The notes: a model not told the origin generated them from the sequence alone. Shown: positions 29,093-38,913, numbered from the stretch's first letter. The stretch: DNA of 64,000 bases from Vibrio albus (GCF_003144035.1 NZ_QFWT01000002.1:310001-374000), one strand, 5' to 3'. A program made the numbers and translations.

Positions 29093-29102
29093 TAAAAGAG
29101 AA

Positions 29103-29137
29103 AGCCTGCTAACTGGTGAAGTTAGCAGGCTTTTTTA
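29103..29137 (+). terminator. Intrinsic terminator of pepD
   Basis: AGCCTGCTAAC / GTTAGCAGGCT stem with loop TGGTGAA, followed by TTTTTT. It lies downstream of the heptad array, so the array is included in the pepD 3' UTR. Confidence 0.9.
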
Positions 29138-29146
29138 TATCAAGAA

Positions 29147-29177
29147 TACAGAGCGCTTTGCTTTCAGAATTCAGAAA
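29147..29177. repeat. Partial hairpin module of the heptad repeat family, copy C
   Basis: TACAGAGCGCTTTGCTTTC and AGAATTCAGAAA match the left arm of the modules at 7491 and 14281 with few changes; the right arm is missing. A further reversed fragment, ACTAGTCTCTA (29362-29372), lies against the purL stop codon, as at the pgpA end of copy B. Confidence 0.8.
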
Positions 29178-29213
29178 AAGCCCCCTCATCCCAATCACAA
29201 GCACTTCATTCAT

Positions 29214-29293
29214 TCGTCATCCCTGCGAAGGCAGGGATCTACTTAACCATTATCCCCAAGTTGACAAGATTCCTGCCTTCGCAGGAATGACGA
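29214..29293. repeat. 80-bp inverted-repeat element (TCGTCAT...ATGACGA), copy 1
   Basis: Terminal TCGTCAT (29214-29220) and ATGACGA (29287-29293) enclose CCCTGCGAAGGCAGGGATCT on the left and the related ATTCCTGCCTTCGCAGGA on the right. A second element of exactly the same span, 80 bp, occurs at 60124-60203. Such CATTCCTGC...GCAGGAATG elements are dispersed in many proteobacterial genomes. Confidence 0.85.
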
Positions 29294-29339
29294 TCAATTA
29301 AGGAATAACGATGGTTTAAGAATAACAATAAACTTTCAA

Positions 29340-29357
29340 GGGCACGTTACCGTGCCC
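29340..29357 (-). terminator. Hairpin downstream of purL
   Basis: GGGCACG-GTAA-CGTGCCC is a perfect 7-bp stem with a tetraloop, 17 bp after the purL stop on the minus strand. The following sequence (TTGAAAGTTT) is only moderately T-rich. Confidence 0.6.
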
Positions 29358-29373
29358 TATTACTAGTCTCTAA

Positions 29374-32300
29374 TTATCCCACATTAACCCTAGCGTTGCG
29401 GAACATACGCATCCACGCTGAATCTTCACCCCATGCATCCGGAGCCCAAGAGTTAGCTACTGTACGGAATACACGTTCCGGGTGAGGCATCATAATGGTT
29501 ACACGGCCATCTTTGGTTGTCAGACCGGTAATCGCATTTGGTGAACCGTTCGGGTTATTCGGATACTGCTGAGTCGGGTTACCCATATTATCCACATAAC
29601 GTACCGCAACCGTACCGGATGCTTCGATAGCAGCCAGATGAGCATCATCACGCACTTCCACACGACCTTCACCGTGAGAAACTGCAATCGGCATACGAGA
29701 GCCTTCCATGCCATTAAAGAAGACAGAATCAGACTTCTGAACTTCAACCAGGCTGAAACGCGCTTCAAAACGCTCAGATTCGTTACGTACGAAACGTGGC
29801 CACAGATCCGCGCCCGGAATAAGCTCATGCAGATTAGACAGCATCTGACAACCGTTACAAACACCAAGAGAGAAAGTATCTTCACGCTTGAAGAAGGCTT
29901 CAAACTGGTCACGTGCCTGTGCATTGAACAGGATGGATTTCGCCCAACCCTCACCAGCGCCCAGTACGTCACCGTATGAGAAGCCGCCACAAGCTACCAG
30001 ACCGTTGTACTCATCAAGAACAGCCTGACCAGTCAGGATATCACTCATATGGATATCGGTTGCTTCAAAGCCTGCACGGTCAAATGCCGCCGCCATTTCA
30101 ACGTGAGAGTTCACGCCCTGCTCACGAAGGATTGCCATCTTAGGCTTAGCCCCTTTCGCGATATACGGAGCGGCTACATCTTCATGCACATCGAAGCTTA
30201 GTTTTACGTTCAGGCCAGGATCCGCATCGTTTTTCTTCGCTTCGAATTCCTGATCCGCACACGCAGGGTTGTCACGCAGCGCCTGCATCTTATGCGTGGT
30301 TTCTGCCCAGATGGTACGTAGCTCAGTACGGGAACGGTCAACAATAACCTGCTCTCCGGATTTAACCACTAGCTTATCAGACTGCTCTACCGCACCAATT
30401 ACGTGGCTGCACTCAGCAAGACCATATTGAGCCAGTGTCGCCTGTACCGCTTCGACATCGCTATTCAGAACCTGAACCACAGCACCCAGCTCTTCGTTAA
30501 ACAGAGCCGCCAGAGTGTCATCACCCAGAGCTGCAATATCAGCCTGAACACCACAGTGACCGGCAAATGCCATTTCTGCCAGCGCTGCCAGCAGACCGCC
30601 ATCGCCTTTATCGTGGTAAGCCACCAGCTTATCATCTTTAACCAGCGCCTGAACTGCGTCATAGAAACCTTTCAGCTGTTCTGCACTGTCCACATCCGCA
30701 GGTTTGTCACCCAGTTGCTTATAAACCTGAGCCAGAGCCGTTGCTCCCAGACGATTCTTACCGTTACCCAGGTCAATCAGGATCAGGCTGGAATCACCTT
30801 TGTCAGTACGAAGCTGAGGCGTTACTGTCTTACGCACATCTTCCACACGGGCAAACGCCGTGATGATCAGTGATAGCGGAGAAGTCACTTCCTTCTGCTC
30901 GCCTTCGTCTTCCCACTTGGTCTTCATCGACATGGAGTCTTTACCAACCGGGATAGTCAGGCCAAGTGCAGGACACAGCTCTTCACCGACCGCTTTAACC
31001 GCTTCATACAGACCCGCATCTTCACCCGGGTGACCCGCTGGAGACATCCAGTTTGCAGACAGTTTAATGTGTTTGATATCACCAATTTCTGTCGCTGCGA
31101 TGTTTGTCAGAGATTCACCAACCGCCAGGCGGGCAGATGCACCGAAGTCAAGCAGTGCAACAGGTGTACGCTCACCCATCGACATCGCTTCACCGTGATA
31201 AGTATCATAACTTGCCGCTGTCACCGCGCAGTTTGCCACCGGCACCTGCCATGGACCGACCATCTGATCACGAGCAACCAGACCGGTCACGCTACGGTCA
31301 CCGATGGTGATAAGGAAAGTCTTCTCTGCAACAGCAGGCAGACGCAGTACGCGATCCACGGCTTCATTCATTTCAATGCCAGAGCGGTCAATGGCTGGGT
31401 TCTGCGCTTTCAGCGTCACCGCATCACGAGACATCTTCGGCGGCTTGCCAAGCAGAATGTCCATAGACATATCAATCGGCGTATTATCGAAATGAGAATC
31501 TTCCAGAGTCAGGTGACGTTCTTCTGTTGCCACACCCACAACCGCATAAGGAGCACGTTCACGCTTACAGATAGCGTCAAACTCGTCCATGTTCTCCGGT
31601 GCTACCGCCAGAACGTAACGTTCCTGAGATTCGTTACACCAGATTTCCAGAGGGCTCATGCCCGGCTCATCATTCGGCACATCACGCAGCTGGAATTTAC
31701 CGCCACGTTCGCCGTCATCGACCAGCTCAGGCAGTGCGTTAGAAATACCGCCCGCGCCCACATCGTGGATAAAGGCAATCGGGTTCTCTTCACCCATCTG
31801 CCAGCAGCGGTCGATAACTTCCTGACAACGACGTTCCATTTCAGGGTTTTCACGCTGTACAGAAGCAAAATCCAGATCTTCCGCAGACTGACCAGACGCC
31901 ATAGAAGAAGCCGCACCGCCACCAAGGCCGATGTTCATCGCCGGACCGCCCAGCACGATGATGCTCGCGCCTACCGGGATCTCGCGTTTCTGTACGTGTT
32001 CGTCACGGATATTCCCCATACCACCAGCGATCATAATCGGCTTGTGGTAACCACGGATCTCTTCGCCGTTATGCGAGTTCACTTTCTCTTCATAAGTACG
32101 GAAGTAACCCAGCAGGTTAGGGCGACCAAATTCGTTATTAAATGCCGCACCACCCAGAGGGCCTTCCAGCATAATATCCAATGCGTTTACGATACGACCC
32201 GGCTTACCGAAATCGGTTTCCCAAGGCTGCTCAAAGTTCGGAATACGCAGGTTAGACACGGTAAAGCCAACCAAGCCAGCTTTCGGCTTACCGCCGATAC

Positions 32301-33267
32301 CTGTTGCACCTTCGTCACGGATTTCACCGCCAGACCCCGTTGAAGCACCCGGCCACGGAGAAATCGCTGTCGGGTGGTTATGCGTTTCCACTTTCATCAG
32401 GATATGCGCATCTTCATTGTGGTAGTTATACTGACGGGATTCAGGATCCGGGAAGAAACGGCCCACTTTTGAACCAGTCATTACCGCTGCATTATCTTTA
32501 TAAGCAGACAACACATAATCTGGTGTCGTTTCAAAGGTGTTCTTAATCATCTTAAACAGGGATTTTTCCTGTTTAGCACCATCAATGGTCCAGTCTGCGT
32601 TGAAAATTTTATGACGGCAGTGCTCTGAGTTCGCCTGAGCAAACATCATCAGCTCGATATCATTCGGGTTACGCCCCATCTTAGTGAAACTTTCCACCAG
32701 ATAGTCAATTTCATCGTCCGCAAGAGCCAGACCAAGAGAAAGGTTAGCTTCTTCCAACGCTTGACGTCCGCCAGACAGAATATCGACATGAGCCACAGGA
32801 GCAGGCTCAGCAACAGCAAACAGAGCTTGAGCTTCATTCATATCGGTAAAGACGCTTTCCATCATACGGTCATGGATAATCGCCTTTAGCTCAGACAACT
32901 GGACATCTGATAAATCAGCGGATGTTTCCACGTAATAAGCGGCACCACGCTCAAGACGTTTCACTTTATCCAGACCACAGTTGATGGCGATATCAGTAGA
33001 CTTAGAAGACCAAGGGGAGATAGTACCCGGGCGAGGAGTCACCAGCAGCAGAAGACCTTGCGGCTCGTGCTCTTCGATGGTTGGGCCGTAAGTCAGCAGC
33101 TTCGCGAGCTTTTCCTTCTCAGACGCATCAAGGTCTGCAGTCAAGTCTGCAAAGTGCATAAATTCGGCGTAAATATCGGTTACAGGCAGGCTTCGTTCAC
33201 GACAAAGTTCCAACAGTTTGTTAACTCGAAACTCAGATAGAGCTGGGGAGCCACGCAGTATTTCCAT
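29374..33267 (-). CDS. purL: Phosphoribosylformylglycinamidine synthase
   Basis: 1297 residues, the large single-chain form typical of gammaproteobacteria. Fourth step of purine synthesis: FGAR plus glutamine and ATP to FGAM. Start ATG at 33267; the extension to 33318 is unconserved. Order: PurS-like N-terminal domain, linker, two ATP-grasp-like PurM-type halves ([36 protein letters not shown]), and a C-terminal class I glutaminase with nucleophile cysteine in [10 protein letters not shown] and the His/Glu in [10 protein letters not shown] PurR box lies 155 bp upstream. Confidence 0.98.
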   Translation of the reverse strand: MEILRGSPALSEFRVNKLLELCRERSLPVTDIYAEFMHFADLTADLDASEKEKLAKLLTYGPTIEEHEPQGLLLLVTPRPGTISPWSSKSTDIAINCGLDKVKRLERGAAYYVETSADLSDVQLSELKAIIHDRMMESVFTDMNEAQALFAVAEPAPVAHVDILSGGRQALEEANLSLGLALADDEIDYLVESFTKMGRNPNDIELMMFAQANSEHCRHKIFNADWTIDGAKQEKSLFKMIKNTFETTPDYVLSAYKDNAAVMTGSKVGRFFPDPESRQYNYHNEDAHILMKVETHNHPTAISPWPGASTGSGGEIRDEGATGIGGKPKAGLVGFTVSNLRIPNFEQPWETDFGKPGRIVNALDIMLEGPLGGAAFNNEFGRPNLLGYFRTYEEKVNSHNGEEIRGYHKPIMIAGGMGNIRDEHVQKREIPVGASIIVLGGPAMNIGLGGGAASSMASGQSAEDLDFASVQRENPEMERRCQEVIDRCWQMGEENPIAFIHDVGAGGISNALPELVDDGERGGKFQLRDVPNDEPGMSPLEIWCNESQERYVLAVAPENMDEFDAICKRERAPYAVVGVATEERHLTLEDSHFDNTPIDMSMDILLGKPPKMSRDAVTLKAQNPAIDRSGIEMNEAVDRVLRLPAVAEKTFLITIGDRSVTGLVARDQMVGPWQVPVANCAVTAASYDTYHGEAMSMGERTPVALLDFGASARLAVGESLTNIAATEIGDIKHIKLSANWMSPAGHPGEDAGLYEAVKAVGEELCPALGLTIPVGKDSMSMKTKWEDEGEQKEVTSPLSLIITAFARVEDVRKTVTPQLRTDKGDSSLILIDLGNGKNRLGATALAQVYKQLGDKPADVDSAEQLKGFYDAVQALVKDDKLVAYHDKGDGGLLAALAEMAFAGHCGVQADIAALGDDTLAALFNEELGAVVQVLNSDVEAVQATLAQYGLAECSHVIGAVEQSDKLVVKSGEQVIVDRSRTELRTIWAETTHKMQALRDNPACADQEFEAKKNDADPGLNVKLSFDVHEDVAAPYIAKGAKPKMAILREQGVNSHVEMAAAFDRAGFEATDIHMSDILTGQAVLDEYNGLVACGGFSYGDVLGAGEGWAKSILFNAQARDQFEAFFKREDTFSLGVCNGCQMLSNLHELIPGADLWPRFVRNESERFEARFSLVEVQKSDSVFFNGMEGSRMPIAVSHGEGRVEVRDDAHLAAIEASGTVAVRYVDNMGNPTQQYPNNPNGSPNAITGLTTKDGRVTIMMPHPERVFRTVANSWAPDAWGEDSAWMRMFRNARVNVG

Positions 33268-33421
33268 GTGCTTAGGTCTCTTATGCAATTGATTAAGGTG
33301 ATATTGGAATAAATTCAACGGGGTATACCTAGGTATAAACTCCAGTTGTAAACTTATACCAATTTCACCTCTTTTGTTGCGGGCGTATTATAGAGGAAAA
33401 CTTTTTGTGACGTAACACCCA

Positions 33422-33437
33422 AAGCAACCGTTTGCGT
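33422..33437 (-). promoter_or_regulatory. PurR box upstream of purL
   Basis: AAGCAACCGTTTGCGT matches 13 of 16 positions of the PurR consensus and is nearly palindromic. It lies in the purL-mltF divergent region, fitting repression of purL by purine bases. Confidence 0.7.
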
Positions 33438-33557
33438 CATTTTTTACAATTTGTCGGAAACTGGAAATTAATCACTGTTTTTTTGCACAGTTCTTTGCCC
33501 TTTCCTCTCCCTCTGATATAAATGGGACTGTCGATTAGCTTTATGATGTAAACTCAG

Positions 33558-35192
33558 ATGCATAAGATTTTTTCCCGGTGGATATATCAGGTAGTCATTC
33601 TGACCCTGTTTGGTGTTGTATTGGCCGGATGCCAAATTGAGTCAGACCCGAAAAGTGAACTGGATAAAGTTCGTGAACGCGGTGTCCTTCGGATCGGGAC
33701 ACTCAATAACCAGCTCGCTTATTATATCGGTCCTGATGGCCCTACCGGGCTGGACTATGACTTAGCCAAACGCTTTGCTGATGAGCTTGGCGTCAAACTG
33801 GAAATGAAACCCGCTTATCATCTGACGGGGCTTTTCCCTGCGCTGGAAAAAGGTGAAATCGACATCATCGCTGCCGGACTCTCCCAGTCACCTGAACGGT
33901 TGAAAAAATACCGCGCAACCCCTGCTTATTACTATGTGAGCCAGCAAATGGTATACAAAACCGGTAGCTGGCGTCCTAATAGTATGGAAAAACTGGTTAA
34001 ACGCCTTCAGGAAACGGATGACAAACTGACCGTTGTAAAAGGCTCGCACTTTATCCATACACTGGAAGAGCAGAAGCAAGAATTTCCTGACTTAGAATTT
34101 CAGACCGATCCCAATGCTGACGTAAAAGATCTTCTGGAGCGGGTTTCAACCGGAGAGCTGGCCTTTACTGTTGCCGACTCGGTAGAAGTGGCACTGAGTC
34201 AACGACTCTACCCTGATTTGGACAGAGGCTTTGAGCTTACAGAAGACCAGCCTATCTCCTGGTTTATCCGCCGGGCAGATGATGAATCTCTGTATGCCTT
34301 GCTCATTGAGTTTTTCGGCAATATCAAACAATCAGGTGAGCTGGCCCAACTAGAGGAAAAATACTTTGGCCACGTAGAAAGCTTTGACTACGTAGATACC
34401 CGGGCATTTATCCGTGCTCTGGATGATAAACTCCCTAAATGGGAACCTCTGTTTAAGCAATATTCTCAGGAATTTGACTGGCGTCTGATTGCCGCTGTCT
34501 CTTATCAGGAATCGCACTGGAACCCAAGGGCAAAATCGCCTACAGGGGTTCGGGGTATGATGATGCTGACCCTGCCAACAGCGAAAATTGTCGGGGTTAA
34601 AAACCGTCTGGATCCAGAGCAGTCGATCCACGGTGGCGTAAAATACCTGAGCAGTATTGTTGAGCGGGTCCCCGATTCTATTTCTGAACATGAAAAAATG
34701 TGGTTTGCTCTTGCATCCTATAATGTCGGCTACGGGCATATGATGGATGCGCGTCGCCTGACTAAAATGCAGGGTGGCGATCCGGACTCATGGACGGACG
34801 TAAAAGAACGGCTGCCTCTGCTGAAACGTCGTCAGTTTTACAGCAAGACCCGCTATGGTTACGCCCGGGGAGACGAAGCGAAAAAATACGTCGAAAATAT
34901 CCGGGGTTACTACCAGTCTATTATTGGCCATGTAGAAAAGCAGGCCGTCGCAGAAGCCGAAGTGAATGTCGATGATCTGCAGGTCATTGATATGCCTCTC
35001 TCAGAAACTACTGAGACTATTCAAAACTCTTCCTCGGAGGAATCACAGGAAGAAGGCTCAGAACCCGTTCAGAACTCCCATAATACTGATAATGGCGTAG
35101 TCCGGGCGAATCTGACAGAGATAGTCAAAGAACCCACTGCGGCCATCAGTGAAGTAAAGAACACACCGCCCATAGAGAGTAAAGCCGAGTAA
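33558..35192 (+). CDS. mltF: Membrane-bound lytic murein transglycosylase F
   Basis: 544 residues (E. coli MltF 518). Cleaves peptidoglycan glycan strands to 1,6-anhydromuropeptides. The N-terminus has a signal sequence ending in a lipobox (VVLAGC, Cys at about 24), suggesting a lipoprotein. An ABC-type solute-binding domain follows (about 40-265) with GLDYDLAKRFADELGVKL, then the family 1E lytic domain with catalytic Glu in AAVSYQESHWNPRAKSPTGV and GGVKYL. The last ~80 residues are a low-complexity acidic/Ser-rich tail. Divergent from purL as in E. coli. Confidence 0.95.
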   Translation: MHKIFSRWIYQVVILTLFGVVLAGCQIESDPKSELDKVRERGVLRIGTLNNQLAYYIGPDGPTGLDYDLAKRFADELGVKLEMKPAYHLTGLFPALEKGEIDIIAAGLSQSPERLKKYRATPAYYYVSQQMVYKTGSWRPNSMEKLVKRLQETDDKLTVVKGSHFIHTLEEQKQEFPDLEFQTDPNADVKDLLERVSTGELAFTVADSVEVALSQRLYPDLDRGFELTEDQPISWFIRRADDESLYALLIEFFGNIKQSGELAQLEEKYFGHVESFDYVDTRAFIRALDDKLPKWEPLFKQYSQEFDWRLIAAVSYQESHWNPRAKSPTGVRGMMMLTLPTAKIVGVKNRLDPEQSIHGGVKYLSSIVERVPDSISEHEKMWFALASYNVGYGHMMDARRLTKMQGGDPDSWTDVKERLPLLKRRQFYSKTRYGYARGDEAKKYVENIRGYYQSIIGHVEKQAVAEAEVNVDDLQVIDMPLSETTETIQNSSSEESQEEGSEPVQNSHNTDNGVVRANLTEIVKEPTAAISEVKNTPPIESKAE

Positions 35193-35241
35193 TCACTTCT
35201 TAATCGTTGCCTTCTATAAGCTAATCTGATATATCGATAAT

Positions 35242-35270
35242 AAGGACGTGAACGGTGAGTTCATGTCCTT
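35242..35270. terminator. Hairpin downstream of mltF
   Basis: AAGGAC-TGAAC pairs with GTTCA-GTCCTT with one mismatch each side of the inner stem. The following AATTACAAT is not T-rich, so termination may be weak. Confidence 0.5.
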
Positions 35271-35301
35271 AATTACAATAATGAAGTTGGGGGATGAGCT
35301 T

Positions 35302-35434
35302 ATGGCCTCAAAAAGAAACTGGCTAAGCGCCTGGCACAGAAAACGGTTTCGACCAACCGCCGCAAGCGCATGTTAGCCAACAATAAAAAGAAAATCATCT
35401 GGCGTAATCGGGCTTTTATGCTCGCCAAATAATG
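35302..35434 (+). pseudogene. Small basic ORF with apparent -1 frameshift
   Basis: An ATG at 35302 has a good ribosome site (GGGGGATGAG). Read straight through it gives 24 residues and stops. If one more base is supplied in the run of five A at 35310-35314, the product becomes about 43 residues, very basic, ending LANNKKKIIWRNRAFMLAK at a TAA at 35430-35432. The Lys/Arg-rich downstream frame looks coding, so this may be a real small gene with a homopolymer error, slippage, or a recent frame-breaking deletion. No family is recognised. It lies between mltF and the convergent tadA, and a hairpin follows. Confidence 0.4.
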
Positions 35435-35442
35435 AACGACCT

Positions 35443-35470
35443 ACAGGCAAACATCGCCGATGTTTGCCTC
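35443..35470. terminator. Hairpin between the small ORF and tadA
   Basis: AGGCAAACATC-GCC-GATGTTTGCCT is a perfect 11-bp stem. It lies about 10 bp after the TAA of the small ORF and 57 bp before the tadA stop, so it can serve both directions; neither side has a long T-run. Confidence 0.6.
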
Positions 35471-35527
35471 TGAACTTATCTTATTCTGAATACCTCTAAT
35501 CTCAACAGACGGTGCTTTCTGACAGTG

Positions 35528-36040
35528 TTAACCCGGACTCTGCCCAAGTTTCTTCTGTTGCTTCTCTGCTTTTTTCTCTTTACGTCTGCGCTTAAAAAAG
35601 GCCTGTAACTGCTCTCTGCACTCAGTTTCCAGAAGACCCGCTTCAACGACGGCATAGTGGTAAGCAGCCTGACTGTCAAACAGGTCCAGCACCGTTCCGG
35701 CAGCTCCGGCTTTTAAGTCCGGTGCGCCATAGACAATACGCTTAACCCGGCTGTGCAGTAATGCACCCGCACACATAGGACAAGGTTCCAATGTGACATA
35801 CAACGTCGTATCCAGCAGCCGGTAGTTTTCCAGCTCCTGACCCGCTTTCCTCAACACCTGGATTTCAGCATGAGCCGTTGCATCATTGTCACCAATCGAG
35901 CGATTCCACCCTTCCGCAATGATCTTCCCTTCTTTCACCAATACCGCGCCAACTGGTACCTCGCCTTCCTGCTCCGCAAAAGAAGCCAGCTCGATAGCCC
36001 GGCGCATAAACTGTTTATCCTGTTCGGAAAAGGTCTTCAT
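35528..36040 (-). CDS. tadA: tRNA-specific adenosine deaminase TadA
   Basis: 170 residues from the ATG at 36040 (E. coli 167). Deaminates the wobble adenosine of tRNA-Arg(ACG) to inosine. The zinc site and catalytic Glu are visible as ATAHAEIQVL and LEPCPMCAGALLHSR. The C-terminus is Lys-rich (KKAEKQQKKLG), longer and more basic than most. It lies between the small ORF and the minor pilins. Confidence 0.95.
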   Translation of the reverse strand: MKTFSEQDKQFMRRAIELASFAEQEGEVPVGAVLVKEGKIIAEGWNRSIGDNDATAHAEIQVLRKAGQELENYRLLDTTLYVTLEPCPMCAGALLHSRVKRIVYGAPDLKAGAAGTVLDLFDSQAAYHYAVVEAGLLETECREQLQAFFKRRRKEKKAEKQQKKLGQSPG

Positions 36041-36149
36041 CACAGCAAGGTTCCGCAAGTTATAACAAAAGGGAGGCTATTGTAGCGGGGAGAGACAGAA
36101 AAGAATACAGCGCCTGTAGAGTCGTCGTATGTCGTCAGTCCAGGCCCTT

Positions 36150-36575
36150 CTAATCAAACTCACTAAACTTAGAAAGCATGGTCTTAAGCTGCACGCTTTC
36201 TGTTTCTGCCTCACGATTCTTCCAACTGGCAGAAATTTCAATCACCTTTAGGGCACTGTTCAGTTCAGGGGTCAGACCGGGCTCCGAGACTGTCCAGTTT
36301 AACGTATACACGCCAGTCGTTTCGCTACCACTGCCGATAGTATCAAACTGAATGGTGCCATCAGCGCCATCCTGAGAACGGCTGAGAAAATACTCCAGCT
36401 TTGCCTCTGCCAGGTACAGTGCCTCCGTGCTTTTAATGGCAAATTCAGCTTTCTTGTCCATATAGGCCTGTAGTTTTATTAAGCCAACCACACCCACTGA
36501 AATCAGCACTACCGACAGCAGAACTTCTATCAGGCCAACGCCCCGCTGTCTGGAAGTCATATGCTTAGAAATCAT
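36150..36575 (-). CDS. pilV: Type IV minor pilin PilV-like
   Basis: 141 residues. It begins with a short basic leader and the type III prepilin site RQRG/VGLIEVLLS, with Glu at mature position 5 and a hydrophobic helix. Start at 36575 is supported by GGGGAG; it overlaps the pilX end by 11 bp. Length and order place it as the PilV member of a fimT-pilW-pilX-pilV cluster beside dnaJ, the position of the chitin-regulated pilus minor pilins in V. cholerae (VC0857-VC0861 region, from memory). Expected to cap or prime the pilus. Confidence 0.8.
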   Translation of the reverse strand: MISKHMTSRQRGVGLIEVLLSVVLISVGVVGLIKLQAYMDKKAEFAIKSTEALYLAEAKLEYFLSRSQDGADGTIQFDTIGSGSETTGVYTLNWTVSEPGLTPELNSALKVIEISASWKNREAETESVQLKTMLSKFSEFD

Positions 36576-37809
36576 GCCAGCTCCCCGCGATCCATGTTGG
36601 TTTACGGTGTGCTTGCCGGGCCTTTTTTACCACATCACCGTCAAAACTGAAATTAGTCGATGTATTAAAAATCGAAGACTGGCCCGGAGTATCAAAATAC
36701 TGAGCACCAGAAAAAGAGAACGAACCATGCTGGTAGTAAGCCGCAATTTCGGTATAGCTGGAATCCGTAATAGCAGGGTTATTATGGTACAGCTCCCCCT
36801 TGGCATCTAATCCATTCCAGTCAGATTTAGTCGGTGTGTAGTTATGATTAAAATGGAACAGCACGCCTTTAAACCGATCCGACTTCGTCGCGTCGGCAGA
36901 TTTACCCATTAATGATAGAATGCCGTCATGCACCACAATAGTCACCCCATCGGCCTCCTGAGTTGCCTGTACCAACGCTTTATATTCGCTGGTTTTTATT
37001 TCACAGCCGCCTTCCACCCAAATATGTTTTTCACCACTCTTAATCAGGTTTGTTAATTGTTCCCCACAATTTTCCAGCCTTCTTGGTTTTCCGGGTACCA
37101 CTCCCCCATTTACTGTATGGAATTTCCCATTTTTTCTGACCTCCTCATGTTTCTCTGCACTCACACCAAAAAAATCTTCAAACGGGCTGACATCCGGATC
37201 CCTGGTAAAATCTTCTTTATCTTGACTAACCATATTTTGGCTGAAGTGCTCAGATGCACAATCCTTATTGTGACTATTAAAGTTCTCCGACGGCGACAAA
37301 CCATGTATAACTCCTTGATTATTTACTGTCTCACCGGGGCGAAAGCGTGATTTATAACGGACAGCCACACACTCCCAGCCATCATTTGTATACTTCCCGG
37401 GATCTGGAGTAGAAACCGTCACGCCACCATGAAAATAAAGATCAGAACTGGCCTGAATAGCCCCCGTCCCCAAATTCCCACCATACTGAAGGTGTTTAGT
37501 GATACGGGCGTGAGAATACTTGGAATCTACCCGGTATTTTCCCGCCCCATCATTTGTGACAGTAATGTTCAGTCCCGATTCCAGATTGCAATTACCAGGG
37601 ACAGACGGAATCCCCGTTGTCTGCGCCTGAGCATACAGGCACTCAAGCCCACCTTCCGCTATCCAGTGCTCCTGACGGGATTTCACCTCATTTTGTGCCC
37701 GCTTAATCTGGAAAAAAATACTGCGGTAGCTGGCGACAGATAGTGCCAGAGAGACAACCATCAGTAAGCTGGTGACCACTAAACTTATCGCCCCTTTCTG
37801 CCTGATCAT
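36565..37809 (-). CDS. pilX: Type IV minor pilin PilX-like (large)
   Basis: 414 residues, large for a minor pilin. The N-terminus RQKG/AISLVVTSLLMVVSLALSVASY has the prepilin cleavage glycine and helix, but position 5 is Val instead of Glu, as in PilX/GspK-type tip subunits. The remaining ~380 residues contain scattered cysteines (pairs near ECLYAQ...NC and ENC...GGCEI) and no domain that I recognise. The start overlaps the pilW stop by 4 bp (ATGA). Probably a tip-associated pilin of the same pilus. Confidence 0.72.
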   Translation of the reverse strand: MIRQKGAISLVVTSLLMVVSLALSVASYRSIFFQIKRAQNEVKSRQEHWIAEGGLECLYAQAQTTGIPSVPGNCNLESGLNITVTNDGAGKYRVDSKYSHARITKHLQYGGNLGTGAIQASSDLYFHGGVTVSTPDPGKYTNDGWECVAVRYKSRFRPGETVNNQGVIHGLSPSENFNSHNKDCASEHFSQNMVSQDKEDFTRDPDVSPFEDFFGVSAEKHEEVRKNGKFHTVNGGVVPGKPRRLENCGEQLTNLIKSGEKHIWVEGGCEIKTSEYKALVQATQEADGVTIVVHDGILSLMGKSADATKSDRFKGVLFHFNHNYTPTKSDWNGLDAKGELYHNNPAITDSSYTEIAAYYQHGSFSFSGAQYFDTPGQSSIFNTSTNFSFDGDVVKKARQAHRKPTWIAGSWHDF

Positions 37810-38438
37810 TGCCAGTTCCTCTGTTTGATGGTGGCAGACATGGTTTTGGTCACTGAGCTATCCCCGCGCAGTTGACCGGATATCGTCATCGTTACCAGAG
37901 CAGAACTGACGCCATTGCCTAACGGGGTAGTCTGCACCTCAAACTTCATGAGTTTAATCTGATGTTGATCCAACATAGAGGTATATCCGGAGCAACTATC
38001 GATAACCAGTACCGGAGAGGTCGAATCTTCACACAGAGAAACCACCTTTTTTCCGCCGGAATCTCTCTGTTTGAAGGAAACCACCTGTAACTGTCCACCC
38101 TGATTTTCATACACATAACTCAACCCGGTTGGCCATGTATGTATAACATTGCTCGCCCCGGACAATATGGCACTGCCTCCGCCACTCTTCTGATACCCGG
38201 CACGCTTAATATCTTCTTTTACATACTTCAGGGTATCCGACAGGTTTTGCATCAGCAGTAGCTGCTTACTTCTCTCTGCTGCCAGTTTCTGACCGGAAAT
38301 AAACACCGAACCGACTGCCGCCAAGGCTATCAGGCTCAACATACTTGCCGTCATAAACTCAATCAGAGACGCGCCTCGTTGCCGGGTGTAAAGGTTCAAT
38401 GCTTTCTTTTTGTTATTTCTAACAGGCATCATACCCAT
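37806..38438 (-). CDS. pilW: Type IV minor pilin PilW-like
   Basis: 210 residues. The leader is longer and basic (KKKALNLYTRQRG), followed by ASLIEFMTASMLSLIALAAVGSVF with Glu at position 5, the standard prepilin pattern. The body has a C-terminal disulphide candidate (CEDSTS...DSCSGY). The start overlaps the end of fimT by 20 bp, indicating tight co-translation. Assigned as PilW by position and by the MTASMLSLIAL-type helix. Confidence 0.75.
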   Translation of the reverse strand: MGMMPVRNNKKKALNLYTRQRGASLIEFMTASMLSLIALAAVGSVFISGQKLAAERSKQLLLMQNLSDTLKYVKEDIKRAGYQKSGGGSAILSGASNVIHTWPTGLSYVYENQGGQLQVVSFKQRDSGGKKVVSLCEDSTSPVLVIDSCSGYTSMLDQHQIKLMKFEVQTTPLGNGVSSALVTMTISGQLRGDSSVTKTMSATIKQRNWQ

Positions 38439-38913
38439 AATGGCCTCCGCATATTCTTAGTCTCCCGGTTACATTATGAAAGATCATTTTCAGCTGCTTT
38501 TCCGGAGCCCCTTGTACAGCAAAAGTAATATTTCCGGCACCAGCCGGTTTTCCATTGACTCTGTCGAGTTCAATCTTATTCCACCCGACACTGAGAAGTT
38601 CTCCCTCTCCCCGGCTAACCATAATGGCGTTATGTGCCGCGTTCGCGTAAGTCACAGCACTTTCCGACCCCCTTAAAGCCAGAACCCAGCCATTGAGGCT
38701 ATCCCCTTGCTCGGCATAATGGATCCAAAGGTTCTGATTACGCATCACCGTTTCTGAACGAGCCTGTACAAAAAAACCCTGAAATTCAGATGCCAGCCGT
38801 TTAGCCTGATGAGACTGATACAGACGTTCAAAAGCAGGAGCGGCTGTTGCCAGCAGCACACTCATCACTAACAGAGAGATCAATACTTCAATAAATGTAA
38901 ACCCGCGAGGCAT
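38419..38913 (-). CDS. fimT: Type IV minor pilin FimT-like
   Basis: 164 residues from the ATG at 38913, which has AGGA eight bases upstream; an in-frame TTG at 38937 is less likely. Very short leader MPRG/FTFIEVLISLLVMSVLLATAAPAFERL, with Glu5, then the GspH/FimT-type body (FFVQARSETVMRNQNLWIHY) and a C-terminal cysteine pair (RICGG...YDAC). FimT in some bacteria binds DNA during natural transformation. First gene of the minor pilin operon. Confidence 0.82.
   Translation of the reverse strand: MPRGFTFIEVLISLLVMSVLLATAAPAFERLYQSHQAKRLASEFQGFFVQARSETVMRNQNLWIHYAEQGDSLNGWVLALRGSESAVTYANAAHNAIMVSRGEGELLSVGWNKIELDRVNGKPAGAGNITFAVQGAPEKQLKMIFHNVTGRLRICGGHYGYDAC

Noticed and set aside
31030..32343. 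Long open frame on the + strand inside purL
   Set aside because: It is antisense to a complete, highly conserved purL, has no family resemblance and arises from codon bias of the true gene.
36060..36149. Fourth copy of the heptad/hairpin repeat family (GAATACAG near 36100)
   Set aside because: Only a short match (AAGAATACAGCGC) is present, without heptads or paired arms.
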